DNA of 64,000 nucleotides from Halorubrum tebenquichense DSM 14210 (GCF_000337415.1 NZ_AOJD01000047.1:1309-65308), one strand, 5' to 3'. Shown: positions 17,734 through 26,754, counted from the first letter of the stretch. Program-made: numbers and translations. Notes: generated by a model not told the origin, from the letters alone.

Positions 17734-18027
17734 TCAGATCACGTCGTCGGGGTCGTGCGCGTCCGCCATCCGCGTCGCCTCCGCGGCGTACCGCTTGCGG
17801 TCGTCGGGGTCATCGACGGTTCCGACGTTCGACGGCGGCGCGTCGACGGCGGCCGTGGTGTCGCGCACGTCCGCGAAGGAGGTGAGCGCCCGCTCCTTGC
17901 GGAAGTAGCGCTCGCCGTCCGGCGTCGCGTACGTGAGGATCACCATGTTCTGCTCGTCGTCGGAGTACGTGCGCTCGACGAGCCACATTCGAACCCCGTC
18001 GCCATCGGTCGCTTCGCTCGCGTTCAT
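17734..18027 (-). CDS. Conserved-type haloarchaeal protein of unknown function
   Basis: 97 aa from the ATG at 18027 (MNASEATDGDG). It is acidic and soluble. A central beta-rich segment (MWLVERTYSDDEQNMVILTY, TPDGERYFRKERALTSF) looks like a small folded domain and is followed by an acidic helical tail. I do not recognise a family. It is divergent from the iron-box-controlled flippase gene; the box at 18124 is about 100 bp upstream and closer to the other gene, so control by the same site is doubtful. Confidence 0.6.
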   Translation of the reverse strand: MNASEATDGDGVRMWLVERTYSDDEQNMVILTYATPDGERYFRKERALTSFADVRDTTAAVDAPPSNVGTVDDPDDRKRYAAEATRMADAHDPDDVI

Positions 18028-18123
18028 GACGTGTCGTTCGACACCAACGAGCAAACGCGTTACGCCGGGACGCCGTCGGTCTCGGCCCGAGACTCGCCTC
18101 CCCGAACCGCCAGCGTTATGTTC

Positions 18124-18139
18124 TTTAGGGCGACCTAAA
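18124..18139 (+). promoter_or_regulatory. Iron-box-like operator A
   Basis: TTTAGG-GCGA-CCTAAA, a perfect 6+6 palindrome with 4-bp spacer, ending 3 nt before the ATG at 18143. A TATA-like GCGTTATG lies just upstream (about 18113-18120). Identical half-sites recur four more times in the next 9 kb. The half-site matches the DtxR/IdeR consensus core (TTAGG..CCTAA). Confidence 0.75.
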
Positions 18140-18142
18140 CAA

Positions 18143-19279
18143 ATGATGAATCCGCGCGTCGCCGCCGCTCGGCTCCGCGAGCGACTTTCCGGAATCCGCG
18201 AGCGCCTCCCGCGGGGCTCTATCGCGGTCGCGGGGACGGTCCTCGTTCTCGCCGTCGGCGGCGCGGTGCTGGCGCGGACGCTGGACGTCGGGGCCGTCGT
18301 CGGGGCCGCGGCCGCCGCGGACCCGCGACTCCTCCTCGCGGCGCTCGTCGTCTACCTGCTGTCGTGGCCGGTCCGGGGCCGGCGGTACGGCGATATTCTC
18401 GCGCCCATGGGACACCGCTGTCGGACCGGCTTCCTCACGGCGGCCGTGTTCGCCAGCCAGACCGCGAACCTGATCGTCCCCGCGCGGGCGGGCGACGGGG
18501 TCCGCGCGTACCTCCTGAAGCGCCGGCGCGAGGTGCCGTACCCGACCGGCGTCGCGTCGCTGGCGGTCGAGCGCGCCTTCGACCTGGTCGCGCTCGGCGC
18601 GCTGGGCGGGGCCGCGCTCGCGGCCCTCCTCGCCGGCGGCCGGTCCGTGCCCCCGGACGGGTCGGGGCGGGCGGTCGCGGCCGCCGCCGGGACCGCGTTC
18701 GCGGCCGCGGCGTTCTCCGTCGTCGCCGTCGCGGTCGCTCGCACCGACCGTCGGTTCGGTCCGGCCCTCCGCGAGCGCACGGCCGGATCCCGGCTTTCGG
18801 GGGTCGTCGACGCCGCCGTCCGGTTCGGTGCCGCCGTCCGGGTCGTCGCCGCCGACGCCGGGGCGGTCGCTCGGGTGTCGCTCGCGAGCGGCGTCGTGTG
18901 GGCGGCCGACGCCCTGACCGCGGTGCTCGTGCTCGCCGCGCTCGTCGGCGGATTCGGCGGCGGGGTCGACCCCGCGACGCTCCTCGTCGTCGGCACGCTC
19001 GCGGTCTCGGCCGGGAACCTCGCGAAGGTGCTGCCGCTCTCGCAAGGCGGGATCGGACTGTACGAGGCGGCGTTCACCGGAATCGTCGTCGCGACCACCC
19101 CGATTCCGGCCGAGACCGCGCTCGCCGCGGCGGCGCTCGACCACGCGCTGAAAAACGCCGTCACGCTCGCTGGCGGGGGCGTCGTCGCGGCCGCGTTCGA
19201 CCTCTCGGTCACCCGCTCCCCGGACGAACCGGAGCCGGAACCGGACGCGGCCGCGACGCGGTCGGCGTCGGACCGCTAA
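18143..19279 (+). CDS. Flippase-like / UPF0104 (LPG synthase TM-type) membrane protein
   Basis: 378 aa from the ATG at 18143 (a second ATG at 18146 is equivalent). About eight membrane helices. YLLSWPVRGRRYGDILAPMG, FASQTANLIVPARAGDGVRA, YLLKRRREVPYPTGVASLAV with ERAFDL, and LPLSQGGIGLYEAAFTGIV are the signatures of the UPF0104/lysylphosphatidylglycerol-synthase-TM family, which includes the C-terminal part of AglD and flippase-like proteins. A role in moving or modifying lipid-linked sugars is inferred from family and neighbours. It begins 3 nt after operator A, and its stop is 3 nt before the flank of operator B. Confidence 0.8.
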   Translation: MMNPRVAAARLRERLSGIRERLPRGSIAVAGTVLVLAVGGAVLARTLDVGAVVGAAAAADPRLLLAALVVYLLSWPVRGRRYGDILAPMGHRCRTGFLTAAVFASQTANLIVPARAGDGVRAYLLKRRREVPYPTGVASLAVERAFDLVALGALGGAALAALLAGGRSVPPDGSGRAVAAAAGTAFAAAAFSVVAVAVARTDRRFGPALRERTAGSRLSGVVDAAVRFGAAVRVVAADAGAVARVSLASGVVWAADALTAVLVLAALVGGFGGGVDPATLLVVGTLAVSAGNLAKVLPLSQGGIGLYEAAFTGIVVATTPIPAETALAAAALDHALKNAVTLAGGGVVAAAFDLSVTRSPDEPEPEPDAAATRSASDR

Positions 19280-19282
19280 ACT

Positions 19283-19298
19283 TTTAGGTAAGCCTAAA
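19283..19298 (+). promoter_or_regulatory. Iron-box-like operator B
   Basis: TTTAGG-TAAG-CCTAAA, extended by one more T and A on each side. It lies between the flippase-like gene and the GT75-like gene, 11 nt before the ATG at 19310, so the second gene can be controlled independently of the first. Confidence 0.75.
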
Positions 19299-19309
19299 AA
19301 CAAGCTCGT

Positions 19310-20491
19310 ATGGATGCGACCGCCTCGGACCGCGACGGTCCGGACACCTGCGTGATCGTCCCGACGATCCGGGAGTACGAGTGCGTCCGCGCGTACGTCG
19401 AGAACGCCCGCGACCACGGGTTCGACGTCTCGCGGCTCCACTTCGTCCTGGTAACTGAGGACTTCTGTGAGACCGACGAGATGCGTGCGATGCTCGACGA
19501 CCTGGGCGTCTCCGGCGAGGTGTTCGACGGGACCCGCCGCGAGGAGTGGTACGAGGCGAACGGCGCGGCGGCGTACGGTCACGTCGTTCCGGCCGCGAGC
19601 CACGCCGAGACGAGCTTCGGCCTCCTCTACATGTGGGCCGACGAGTCGTTCGACTACGGCGTGTTCATCGACGACGACACGCTGCCCCACGACGACGTCG
19701 ACTACTTCGGCCGTCACATGGAGAACCTCGCGTTCGGCGGCGAGATCGAGCGCGTCAGCTCCGACGAGGACTGGGTCAACGTCCTCTATCAGAACGCCGA
19801 CGAACACGGGCTCTACCCCCGCGGCTACCCCTACGCCGCGATGGACGAGACGGTCGAGACGGACTCGGTCGGAGTCGAGGCCGGCGAGGTCGTCGCCTCG
19901 CAGGGGTTGTGGACCAATGTCCCAGACCTCGACGCCGTTCGGATCCTGATGGACGGCGACCTCGAAGGGCAGGCGCAGACCCGCACGAGCGCCGACGACT
20001 TCGAGCGCGACTTCGTCGCCGCGCGCGGGAACTACCTCACCGTCTGCTCGATGAACCTCGCGTTCCGCCGGGAGGTGATCCCCGCGTTCTACCAGCTCCC
20101 GATGGACGACAACGAGTGGGACGTGGGCCGGTTCGACGACATCTGGTCGGGGCTGTTCCTGAAACGCGCCTGCGACGTGCTGGGCAAGCGGATCTACAAC
20201 GGCGACCCGCTGTGTAAGCACAACAAGGCCCCGCGCTCGACGTTCGACGACCTCGCGAACGAGGTGGCCGGGCTGGAGCTGAACGAACACGTCTGGGAAG
20301 TGGTTGACGAGGCGGGCGACGACGCCGACTCGTACGCCGCCGTCTTCGCCGCGATGGCGGACGCGCTCGCCGAGGGCGAGTTCGACGAGTGGAACAACGG
20401 CGCGTTCCTCAACCACTGCGGCGAGTACATGCGCGACTGGCTCGACTGCCTCGACGCGGTCAGCCGGACGCCGGCGGTCGCGGACGACTGA
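19310..20491 (+). CDS. GT75/RGP-like protein (UDP-sugar mutase or self-glucosylating type)
   Basis: 393 aa. The layout matches the reversibly glycosylated polypeptide family: CVIVPTIREYECVRAYVENA near the start, an acidic triad in YGVFIDDDTLPHDD (D121-D123), GLYPRGYPYAAMDE, an SQGLWTNVPDLDAVRIL segment, GNYLTVCSMNLAFRREVIPA, and a DDIWSGLFLKRACD block. Plant members interconvert UDP-arabinopyranose and furanose or self-glycosylate; archaeal members are often labelled alpha-1,4-glucan-protein synthase. The actual sugar is unknown here. It has its own operator B and sits between a flippase-like protein and an iron-binding lipoprotein, pointing to an iron-controlled surface glycan. Confidence 0.8.
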   Translation: MDATASDRDGPDTCVIVPTIREYECVRAYVENARDHGFDVSRLHFVLVTEDFCETDEMRAMLDDLGVSGEVFDGTRREEWYEANGAAAYGHVVPAASHAETSFGLLYMWADESFDYGVFIDDDTLPHDDVDYFGRHMENLAFGGEIERVSSDEDWVNVLYQNADEHGLYPRGYPYAAMDETVETDSVGVEAGEVVASQGLWTNVPDLDAVRILMDGDLEGQAQTRTSADDFERDFVAARGNYLTVCSMNLAFRREVIPAFYQLPMDDNEWDVGRFDDIWSGLFLKRACDVLGKRIYNGDPLCKHNKAPRSTFDDLANEVAGLELNEHVWEVVDEAGDDADSYAAVFAAMADALAEGEFDEWNNGAFLNHCGEYMRDWLDCLDAVSRTPAVADD

Positions 20492-20510
20492 ACCGACACG
20501 ACTAAAACCA

Positions 20511-20526
20511 TTTAGGCAAGCCTAAA
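20511..20526 (+). promoter_or_regulatory. Iron-box-like operator C
   Basis: TTTAGG-CAAG-CCTAAA, ending 4 nt before the ATG at 20531. An AT-rich ACTAAAACC (about 20501-20509) upstream could be the TATA box, placing the operator over the transcription start of the binding-protein gene. Confidence 0.78.
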
Positions 20527-20530
20527 ACAC

Positions 20531-21655
20531 ATGACGAACCACGACCTCACGAACCCGAACCGCAGGCGGTTCCTCGCGAGCGCCGCCGCGGTCGGCGCGG
20601 TCGGCCTCGCTGGCTGTAGCGGGACGACAGATGACTCCGACGGCGACGCGCAGTCGAACATCGGACAGATCGGTTCCGGCCGCGAGGGGCGGGGGCTCCC
20701 GGGCGGCACGCCGGTCTCGGAGATGCCCGACCTCTCGGGCGAACTGACGGTGTACTCCGGCCGCAACGAGTTCCTCGTCGGGCCGCTCGTCGGGTACATC
20801 GACGACCAGTACCCGGACCTCGACCTGACCGTCCGGTACGCCGACTCCACCGACCACGTCAACGCGATCCTCAACGAGGGCGAGGGGTCGCCGGCGGACG
20901 TGTTCTACTCCGTCAACGCCGGGTCGCTCGGCGCGCTCGCCGACGAGGGGCGCACGCAGGCGGTCCCGAGCGACGTCGCGGAACTGGTCCGCGAGGAGTT
21001 CCGGACCGACCAGTGGATCGGTACCTCCGGGCGCGCTCGGACGGTCCCGTACGACAGCGACGAGTACGACGCCGCCGACGTACCCAGCGACATCATGGCG
21101 TTCCCCGAAGAGTTCGACGGCGACCTCGCGTGGGCCCCCTCGTACGGGTCCTGTCAGGCGTTCGTCACCGCGATGCGGATCCTCGAAGGCGACGAGACCA
21201 CCCGCGAGTGGCTCGAAGCCGTCGTCGAATCGGGCGCGACGGCCTACGACGACGAGTTCCGGGTCTGCGAGGAGATCGCGAACGGGACCGTCGACGCCGG
21301 GTTCACGAACCACTACTACATCCAGCGCGTCCTCGACGGCAGCTCGGACGCGGCGATAGACACCGCCTTCACCGAGGGCGACGCCGGCGCGGTGTTCAAC
21401 GTCGCGGGCGCTGCGATCGTCGACAGCGCTTCGGACGTCGACCTCGCTGGGAACTTCGTCCGGCACCTGCTGTCCGCGGAGGCGCAGGACTACTTTGCGC
21501 GCTCGACGTTCGAGTACCCGCTCATCCCCGACGTGGAGCCGATCGGCGATCTCCCGACGATCGACGAACTCGACGTGCCGGACATCGACCTGACGGAGCT
21601 GTCCGACCTGGAGGCGACCGTCGACCTCATGCGCGAGGCCGGCGTCGACATCTGA
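20531..21655 (+). CDS. Fe3+-type ABC transporter substrate-binding lipoprotein
   Basis: 374 aa. The N-terminus has a Tat motif (NRRRFLAS, residues 10-17) and a lipobox with Cys29 (GLAGC), so it is exported folded and lipid-anchored. GELTVYSGRNEFLVGPLV and SPADVFYSVNAGSLGALADE are typical of the FbpA/FutA group of ferric-ion binding proteins, and the tyrosine pair in TNHYYIQRVL (Y262, Y263) is the position used for Fe3+ in that group. Iron is the likely cargo, and control by a DtxR-type box fits this. The gene is followed after 13 bp by a large glycosyltransferase-like gene. The candidate permease is 6 kb away (27418). Confidence 0.85.
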   Translation: MTNHDLTNPNRRRFLASAAAVGAVGLAGCSGTTDDSDGDAQSNIGQIGSGREGRGLPGGTPVSEMPDLSGELTVYSGRNEFLVGPLVGYIDDQYPDLDLTVRYADSTDHVNAILNEGEGSPADVFYSVNAGSLGALADEGRTQAVPSDVAELVREEFRTDQWIGTSGRARTVPYDSDEYDAADVPSDIMAFPEEFDGDLAWAPSYGSCQAFVTAMRILEGDETTREWLEAVVESGATAYDDEFRVCEEIANGTVDAGFTNHYYIQRVLDGSSDAAIDTAFTEGDAGAVFNVAGAAIVDSASDVDLAGNFVRHLLSAEAQDYFARSTFEYPLIPDVEPIGDLPTIDELDVPDIDLTELSDLEATVDLMREAGVDI

Positions 21656-21668
21656 CGCGTCCCGCCCC

Positions 21669-23894
21669 GTGTCGTCCCGTCCCGTCCCGTCCCCTCTCGC
21701 GCGGTCCGCGTCTTGGTTCCGCCAGCGGCTCGCTCACGCGGACCGGACGACCGCCGCCGCGGTCTGCGTCTCGCTCGCCGCGGGGCTCCTCACGTTCGCG
21801 GTCGCCGCCACCCTGTTCTCGCACCACTCCGCGAACCACGACGAGGGCGTCTACCTCACGCAGGCCGCGCTCCTGCTCGGCGGCCAACTGGAGTTCCACG
21901 CCGGGCCGCTCGCCGACGCCGTCCACCCGTGGTTCTTCGTCGAGGACGGCGGACGGCTCTACCCGAAGTACAGCCCCGTCCCGGCGGCGACGTACGCGAT
22001 CACCACGGCCCTGTTCGACGAGCCGCGGGTGACCCTCGCCGCGGTCGCCGCGGGCAACGCCGCGCTCGTCTACCTGCTCGGCGCGATGACCGCCGGTCGG
22101 CGGGCCGGCCTCGCGGCGGCCGTCCTGTTCGCGGCGTCGCCGATGGCGGTCCTCACCGGCGCGACGTTCCTCCCCTACGCGCCGACGACGCTTTTCAACC
22201 TCCTGTTCGCGGTCGCGTACCTCCGGAGCGTCCGCGACGGGTTGACCGCGGCCGCCGGGGTCGCCGGGGTCGCGATCGGGGTCGCCTTCTTCGCGCGCCC
22301 GTTCACCGCGGTGCTGTTCGCGGCCCCGTTCATCGCCCACGCGCTGTGGCGGGTGGGGTCGGCGGTCGCGGCCGAGGGCCTGAACCTCCCGACGCTCCCC
22401 GCCCCGGTCCGCAGGCACGGCCTGACGGCGCTGTTCGGGACGCTGTTCGTCGGCGTCACGCTCGCGTACAACCTGCGGGTGACCGGCTCCGCGCTCACCT
22501 TCCCGTACCAGGCGTTCGCGCCCATGGACGGGCCGGGCTTCGGCCAGCGCCGCATCCTCGGCCACTCGGTCGAGTACACGCCCGCGCTGGCGCTCGAATC
22601 GAACGGGTACGCGCTGTGGGAGCTCGCGACCCGGTGGGTCGCGGCGGGACCGGTCGGGACGCTGCTCGCGCTCGCCGGCGGCGCGGTCGCGGTCCGGCGG
22701 TGGCGCGCCGGTCTCGACCTCGCCCCGGCCGCCGCTCGCGGTGACGGCTCGTCCGGCTCGTCCGGCTCGCCCGGGTCGCGGGCGTTCCGGCGGACGGCGG
22801 CCCTGCTCGTCGCCGGCGTCGTCCCAACCGTCGTCGTCGGCAACCTGTTCTTCTGGGGGACGCACAACGCGCTCGCGACGCTGTCGGACCCGACCGACGG
22901 GCTGGCGTCGCTGTTCGGCCCGTTCTACCACTTCGACCTGCTCGTGCCGCTGTCGCTGTTCGGCGGGGTCGCCGTCGCCGCCGGAGCGCGGTCGCTGCCG
23001 CGGCTCCGCGCGCGGATCGCGGACCGGACCGGCTCCGACGGGGGCGCGCGCGTCGCGGCCGCGCTCGTCGTCGCGGTCGCGCTCGTCGCCGCCGGCGGAG
23101 CCGCGGTCGCGACCGCCTCGGAGCCGGTCGAGCGCAACGCGGCGGTCGACGCCAAACACGAGGCCGCCTACGCGCCGTTCGAGGAGGCCGAGTTCGAGGA
23201 CGCGCTGGTGTTCGTCCCCACGCCGTACGGCGAGTGGCTCAACCACCCGTTCCAGGGGCTTCGGAACGAGCCCGGGCTCGACGGCGACGCGGTGTACGCG
23301 CTCGACCGCGACCCGGTCGAGGACTTCGCGGTCCTCGACGCCTACCCGAACCGCACCCACTACCGCTACGGCTACCGCGGGGCGTGGACCGCGGACCCGG
23401 ACGACCGCGTCACGCCGAAACTGGAGCCGATCGCGGTGCGGTCCGGCTCGCGCGTGGACGCCGAGACGACGGTGGGGGTCCCCGAGCGCGTCGACACCGC
23501 CCGGGTCCGGGTCGAGACGCGCCGCGGCGAGGGCCGGGCGGCGTACACGGTGAGCGACCCCGTCGCCGGCGACCCGCTCGCCGTCGAGTGGTCGATCGAA
23601 GGGGACGGGATCCGGCTGGCGGGCGCGCCGAACGGCTCGGCGTCGATCGATCCGTCCGGCGACGTGGCTGTCCTCACCGTGACGCTGGTCGCGCCCGACG
23701 GCTCGACGTTCACATACCGGCAGGAGGCGACGGTCCGCACGGCCGACTCCGGTCGCGTCGAGGTCGTCTGGCCGCCCGAGCGATCGGTGTGCCGGCTCGT
23801 CACGGAGTGCGGGAACGAGGGGACGTACCTCCCCGACAGCCCGGACGAGCACTCGGAGTGGGTGGTCTTCGAGACGGTCGCCGAGACTGACTGA
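21669..23894 (+). CDS. GT39/ArnT-like membrane glycosyltransferase
   Basis: 741 aa from a GTG at 21669 (start uncertain; no ATG nearby). An N-terminal half with about 10-12 membrane helices is followed by an extracellular C-terminal domain (about residues 480-741). SANHDEGVYLTQAALLLGG in the first loop has the Asp-Glu pair seen in PMT/ArnT/OST-type enzymes, which transfer sugar from polyprenyl phosphate at the outer membrane face. YPKYSPVPAATYAITTALFD and PFTAVLFAAPFIAHALW fit the fold. It follows the iron-binding lipoprotein by 13 bp and is probably in its operon. Three CCCGT copies (21676-21690) lie in its first codons. Confidence 0.7.
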   Translation: MSSRPVPSPLARSASWFRQRLAHADRTTAAAVCVSLAAGLLTFAVAATLFSHHSANHDEGVYLTQAALLLGGQLEFHAGPLADAVHPWFFVEDGGRLYPKYSPVPAATYAITTALFDEPRVTLAAVAAGNAALVYLLGAMTAGRRAGLAAAVLFAASPMAVLTGATFLPYAPTTLFNLLFAVAYLRSVRDGLTAAAGVAGVAIGVAFFARPFTAVLFAAPFIAHALWRVGSAVAAEGLNLPTLPAPVRRHGLTALFGTLFVGVTLAYNLRVTGSALTFPYQAFAPMDGPGFGQRRILGHSVEYTPALALESNGYALWELATRWVAAGPVGTLLALAGGAVAVRRWRAGLDLAPAAARGDGSSGSSGSPGSRAFRRTAALLVAGVVPTVVVGNLFFWGTHNALATLSDPTDGLASLFGPFYHFDLLVPLSLFGGVAVAAGARSLPRLRARIADRTGSDGGARVAAALVVAVALVAAGGAAVATASEPVERNAAVDAKHEAAYAPFEEAEFEDALVFVPTPYGEWLNHPFQGLRNEPGLDGDAVYALDRDPVEDFAVLDAYPNRTHYRYGYRGAWTADPDDRVTPKLEPIAVRSGSRVDAETTVGVPERVDTARVRVETRRGEGRAAYTVSDPVAGDPLAVEWSIEGDGIRLAGAPNGSASIDPSGDVAVLTVTLVAPDGSTFTYRQEATVRTADSGRVEVVWPPERSVCRLVTECGNEGTYLPDSPDEHSEWVVFETVAETD

Positions 23895-23994
23895 GACCCG
23901 GAGGACGGTCGCGCTCGCGGTACCGAATCGAGCAGGGAGGCCGTCGGATTCTCAGCCGCTCACTACGACGTGATTCGTTCCGGTGACACGGCCG

Positions 23995-24235
23995 CCGAAG
24001 CCCCAGCCGCGAGGACTCGCGCGGCTCGCCGCGCGCTTCAGTCGCTCACTCCGTTCGCTCCTTCCAGTGCTTGCTTCGCCGTGCTTCGTCCTCCCGACTG
24101 CCCCTTCGAGTCCCACCTGACCGCACAGCACCTCACGCCTCCCCAGCCTCGCGGCTCCCTCCGGTCGCCGCGTCCCTCGCGCGTGCGACTCGCGCCCTGT
24201 GGGCGCTCGTCGGCACGCGCCACCGCAGATGGTTT
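23995..24235 (+). repeat. Structured intergenic repeat element, copy 1
   Basis: About 240 bp between two convergent genes, sharing ordered blocks with 30178-30445: CCGAAGCCCCAG-CGCGAGG, then GACTGCCCCTTCGAGTCCC, CGCACAGCACC, CACGCCTCCCCAGCCTCG, CTCGCGCGTGC and GGCACGCGCCACCGC. Two hairpins are visible: a long imperfect one between the first two blocks, and a second with outer stem 24179-24186/24213-24220 and inner stem GCGCCC/GGGCGC (24192-24197/24201-24206, TGT loop). Frames through it are open but unlike proteins. It fills the gap 23895-24253, with nothing else supported. Confidence 0.75.
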
Positions 24236-24253
24236 AAAAAGAGTCGTCGCCGC

Positions 24254-25039
24254 TCAGAACCGTCGGAGCTGCTCTTCGAGGCAGACGGTGACGATCGACT
24301 TCGCGATGGCGGCCCCGCCGCCGATCGGGTCGAGTTTCGTCTCGCCGAGGCGCTCGGCGTAGCGGATCGGGCGCTCACGCACGTCGTAGCCGCGCATCAG
24401 CGGCCGGATGAGGAGTTCGGCGGAGAGGCCGGTGTTCTCGGTCCAGCCGATGTCCTCGACGACCTCGCGGCGGTACGCGCGCATTCCGGTGGTGGTGTCG
24501 TGGACGCGCTCGCCCATCAGGAGGGAGGCGAGCGCCGCGAACGCGTGGTTGCCGAACCGGTTGAACGCGGGCATCGCTTCCGCGCCGTGGTAGAGCCGGT
24601 CGCCGCTCACCACGTCCGCGCCGTCGTTGATCTCGGCGAGGAACTCCGGGAGCGCCTCCATCGGATACGTGTCGTCGCAGTCGGTCGTGACGACCACGGG
24701 GCGGTCGGGCGTCAAGACCGCCTCCCGAACGGCGACGCCGTACCCCTGCGGCTCCTGCTCGATGACCGTCGCGCCGTGTCCCCGTGCGATTTCCGGCGTC
24801 CGGTCCGAGGAGCCGTCGACGCAGACGACCTCCGCCTCCCCGTCGGTGACCTCGTCGATGTCCTCAAGGACCGTCGCGATCGCCTCCTCCTCGTTGTACG
24901 TTCCCATCACGACGCTGAGGTCCGCGAAGGTGTACGGTTCGGCGGCCTCGTCGGTCGCCTCGTCCGCGTCGCTCGCCGCGTCGGCGTCGCCGTCGACGGC
25001 GGCCGCGGACCCGTTCGTCGCGTGCGCTGAGTCGCTCAT
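24254..25039 (-). CDS. Polyprenyl-phosphate glycosyltransferase, GT2 (Dpm1/AglJ-like)
   Basis: 261 aa from the ATG at 25039; the longer frame to 25060 lacks support. After a disordered acidic N-terminus (about 40 residues) comes a GT2 A-fold: LSVVMGTYNEEEAIATVLED, VVCVDGSSDRTPEIARGHGA, GYGVAVREAV, VVTTDCDDTYPMEALPEFLA (DCDD in place of DXD), and DTTTGMRAYRREVVEDIGW. It lacks membrane helices, as the soluble dolichyl-phosphate hexose synthases do. It likely makes a lipid-linked sugar donor that a GT39-like enzyme could use outside. Operator D sits 33-48 nt upstream of the start. Confidence 0.85.
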   Translation of the reverse strand: MSDSAHATNGSAAAVDGDADAASDADEATDEAAEPYTFADLSVVMGTYNEEEAIATVLEDIDEVTDGEAEVVCVDGSSDRTPEIARGHGATVIEQEPQGYGVAVREAVLTPDRPVVVTTDCDDTYPMEALPEFLAEINDGADVVSGDRLYHGAEAMPAFNRFGNHAFAALASLLMGERVHDTTTGMRAYRREVVEDIGWTENTGLSAELLIRPLMRGYDVRERPIRYAERLGETKLDPIGGGAAIAKSIVTVCLEEQLRRF

Positions 25040-25071
25040 TACCCGGAACTCCGCCCGCACGCACTTGACTT

Positions 25072-25087
25072 TTTAGGTTTACCTAAA
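25072..25087 (-). promoter_or_regulatory. Iron-box-like operator D
   Basis: TTTAGG-TTTA-CCTAAA on the plus strand, in the 65-bp gap between the GMC oxidoreductase stop (25105) and the glycosyltransferase start (25039). On the minus strand CTAATTTAGG covers the left flank and may double as TATA element. It would regulate the glycosyltransferase separately from the genes upstream. Confidence 0.75.
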
Positions 25088-25104
25088 TTAGTGGCGGCGA
25101 GCCG

Positions 25105-26754
25105 TCACGTCCGGTCGCCGAGCCAGCCGGCCACGTCGTCGCCGACGCGGAGCGCGAGCGCGGCGATGGTGAGCGTGGGGTTCATCGCGCCGCTCGTCGG
25201 GAAGACGGAGCTGGAGGCGATCCAGCAGTTTTCGAGGTCGTGAGTCCGGCAGTCGGCGTCGACGACGCCCCGATCGGGGTCGTCGCTCATCCGCGTCGTC
25301 CCCATGTGGTGGTAGGCGGGTCCGGTGGCGTCCGGGCCGGCGACCCACTCGACGTCGGCCCCGAGTTCTTCGAGGACCTCCACTTGGATCTCGTTGGCCC
25401 GTTCGATCGTGTCGAGCGCGCGGTCGCCGACGGTCCAGTCGATCTCGGGGATGGGGTTGCCGCGGTCGTCGGTCCGGTCGTCGGCGAGCGTGATCCGGCT
25501 GTCGGCGTCGGGGAGCTGCTCGACGAGCGCGCCCATCGCGACGTGGTTCCCGTACTCGCCGCGCAGGCGCTCTAAGAGGGGGTCGCCCCAGTCGTCGCCC
25601 GTCAGCGCCGACTCCACCGGCGAGGGGCCGGCGTAGTTGAAGAACTCCAGTTTGAACGGAGCCTGCGTCTCGTCGGCCTCGTCGTAGAACTGGTCGCAGG
25701 CGCTGGTGTAGAAGCCGACGTGGTTCTGTCGCGTCGGCTCGTCGAGCGTCCCGCCCGCCCCCGCGAACAGGTGGTCCATGAAGAACCGCCCGACCGCCCC
25801 GCTGGCGTTCGCCAGCCCGTCGGGGTAGCGGTCGGACGCGGAGAGCAGGAGGAGCCGCGGCGTCTCCACCCCGCCGGCGGCGACGACGAACGCGTCCGCT
25901 TCCTGTCTGTGCGTCTCGCCGTCGGGCGTCGCGTAGACGGCCGCGGTCACCCGGTCGTCGCCGTCGTGGTCGAGCCGCTCGACCGGCGCGCGGTCGATCA
26001 CGGTCGCGCCCGCGTCCTCGGCGCGCTCGACGTGGACCGTCGCGTCGTACTTCGCGCCCGAGGGACACACCGGCTGGCAGGTGCCGTAGCCGACGCAGGC
26101 CGACCGCCCGTCGTACGCCTCGGAGTTGCGCGCGTTCGGCACCGAGTGCATGTCGATCCCGACCGCCTCGCAGGCCTCGGCGAACAGCGAGTCGCTGTGG
26201 GACGGCTCGAACGCCGGCATCGGGTGCGGCTCCTCCCGGGGCGGCGCGTAGGGGTTGTCGGACGCGCCCGCGACGCCGAGTTCGCGCTCCGCCTCGGCGT
26301 AGTAGGGCCGCAGGTCCGCGTAGTCGATCGGCCAGTCGGGACCCGCGCCGCGCTCGGCTCCGGAGTTGAAGTCGTCCTCGTGGAGCCGCATCACCATCCC
26401 CTGCCAGTGGAGCGTCGACCCGCCGACGCCCTTCACGCGGGCGTGGTTCAGCGGGTAATCCCACTCCGTCGACCCGGCGTTCTCGTAGGCGTCGCGCGCG
26501 CCGCCCACGTCCCACACGTCGGGGCGGCCGTAGGACGGCCGGATCGCCCGCTCCTGTCGCGCGAGCCGGTCCGCGGGATCGAAGCGCGGCCCGGCGTCGA
26601 GTATCACCACCTCGCGGTCGCCCGCCAGCCGGTCGGCGACGAGCGCCCCCGCGGGCCCCGCGCCGACGACGCAGACGTCCGCGTCGGCGACGGGCGTCCG
26701 GTCCACCGCGGCCGCGTTCCCGGCGCTCCCCGCCGGCCCGTCTCCCGCGCTCAT
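25105..26754 (-). CDS. GMC-family FAD oxidoreductase (gluconate/sugar dehydrogenase flavoprotein type)
   Basis: 549 aa. The FAD-binding motif is VCVVGAGPAGALVADRLAGD; KGVGGSTLHWQGMVMRLHED is the GMC substrate/flavin signature. A CVGYGTCQPVCPSGAKYDAT stretch has three closely spaced Cys, as in gluconate 2-dehydrogenase large subunits. The C-terminal part includes YHHMGTTRMSDDPDRGVV with the catalytic His region and NPTLTIAALALRVGDD. It overlaps the subunit-3-like gene by 4 bp (ATGA), so the two form a complex-encoding operon. The partner carries a Tat signal and this subunit does not, suggesting co-export. Electron acceptor and sugar are unknown; no cytochrome subunit is nearby. Confidence 0.85.
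   Translation of the reverse strand: MSAGDGPAGSAGNAAAVDRTPVADADVCVVGAGPAGALVADRLAGDREVVILDAGPRFDPADRLARQERAIRPSYGRPDVWDVGGARDAYENAGSTEWDYPLNHARVKGVGGSTLHWQGMVMRLHEDDFNSGAERGAGPDWPIDYADLRPYYAEAERELGVAGASDNPYAPPREEPHPMPAFEPSHSDSLFAEACEAVGIDMHSVPNARNSEAYDGRSACVGYGTCQPVCPSGAKYDATVHVERAEDAGATVIDRAPVERLDHDGDDRVTAAVYATPDGETHRQEADAFVVAAGGVETPRLLLLSASDRYPDGLANASGAVGRFFMDHLFAGAGGTLDEPTRQNHVGFYTSACDQFYDEADETQAPFKLEFFNYAGPSPVESALTGDDWGDPLLERLRGEYGNHVAMGALVEQLPDADSRITLADDRTDDRGNPIPEIDWTVGDRALDTIERANEIQVEVLEELGADVEWVAGPDATGPAYHHMGTTRMSDDPDRGVVDADCRTHDLENCWIASSSVFPTSGAMNPTLTIAALALRVGDDVAGWLGDRT

Noticed and set aside
21627-23852. 741-codon frame antisense to the GT39-like gene
   Set aside because: Arg/Gly/Asp-rich composition typical of antisense frames in this genome.
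24071-25030. 319-codon frame beginning in the repeat element
   Set aside because: Starts in non-coding repeat DNA and continues antisense to the GT2 gene.
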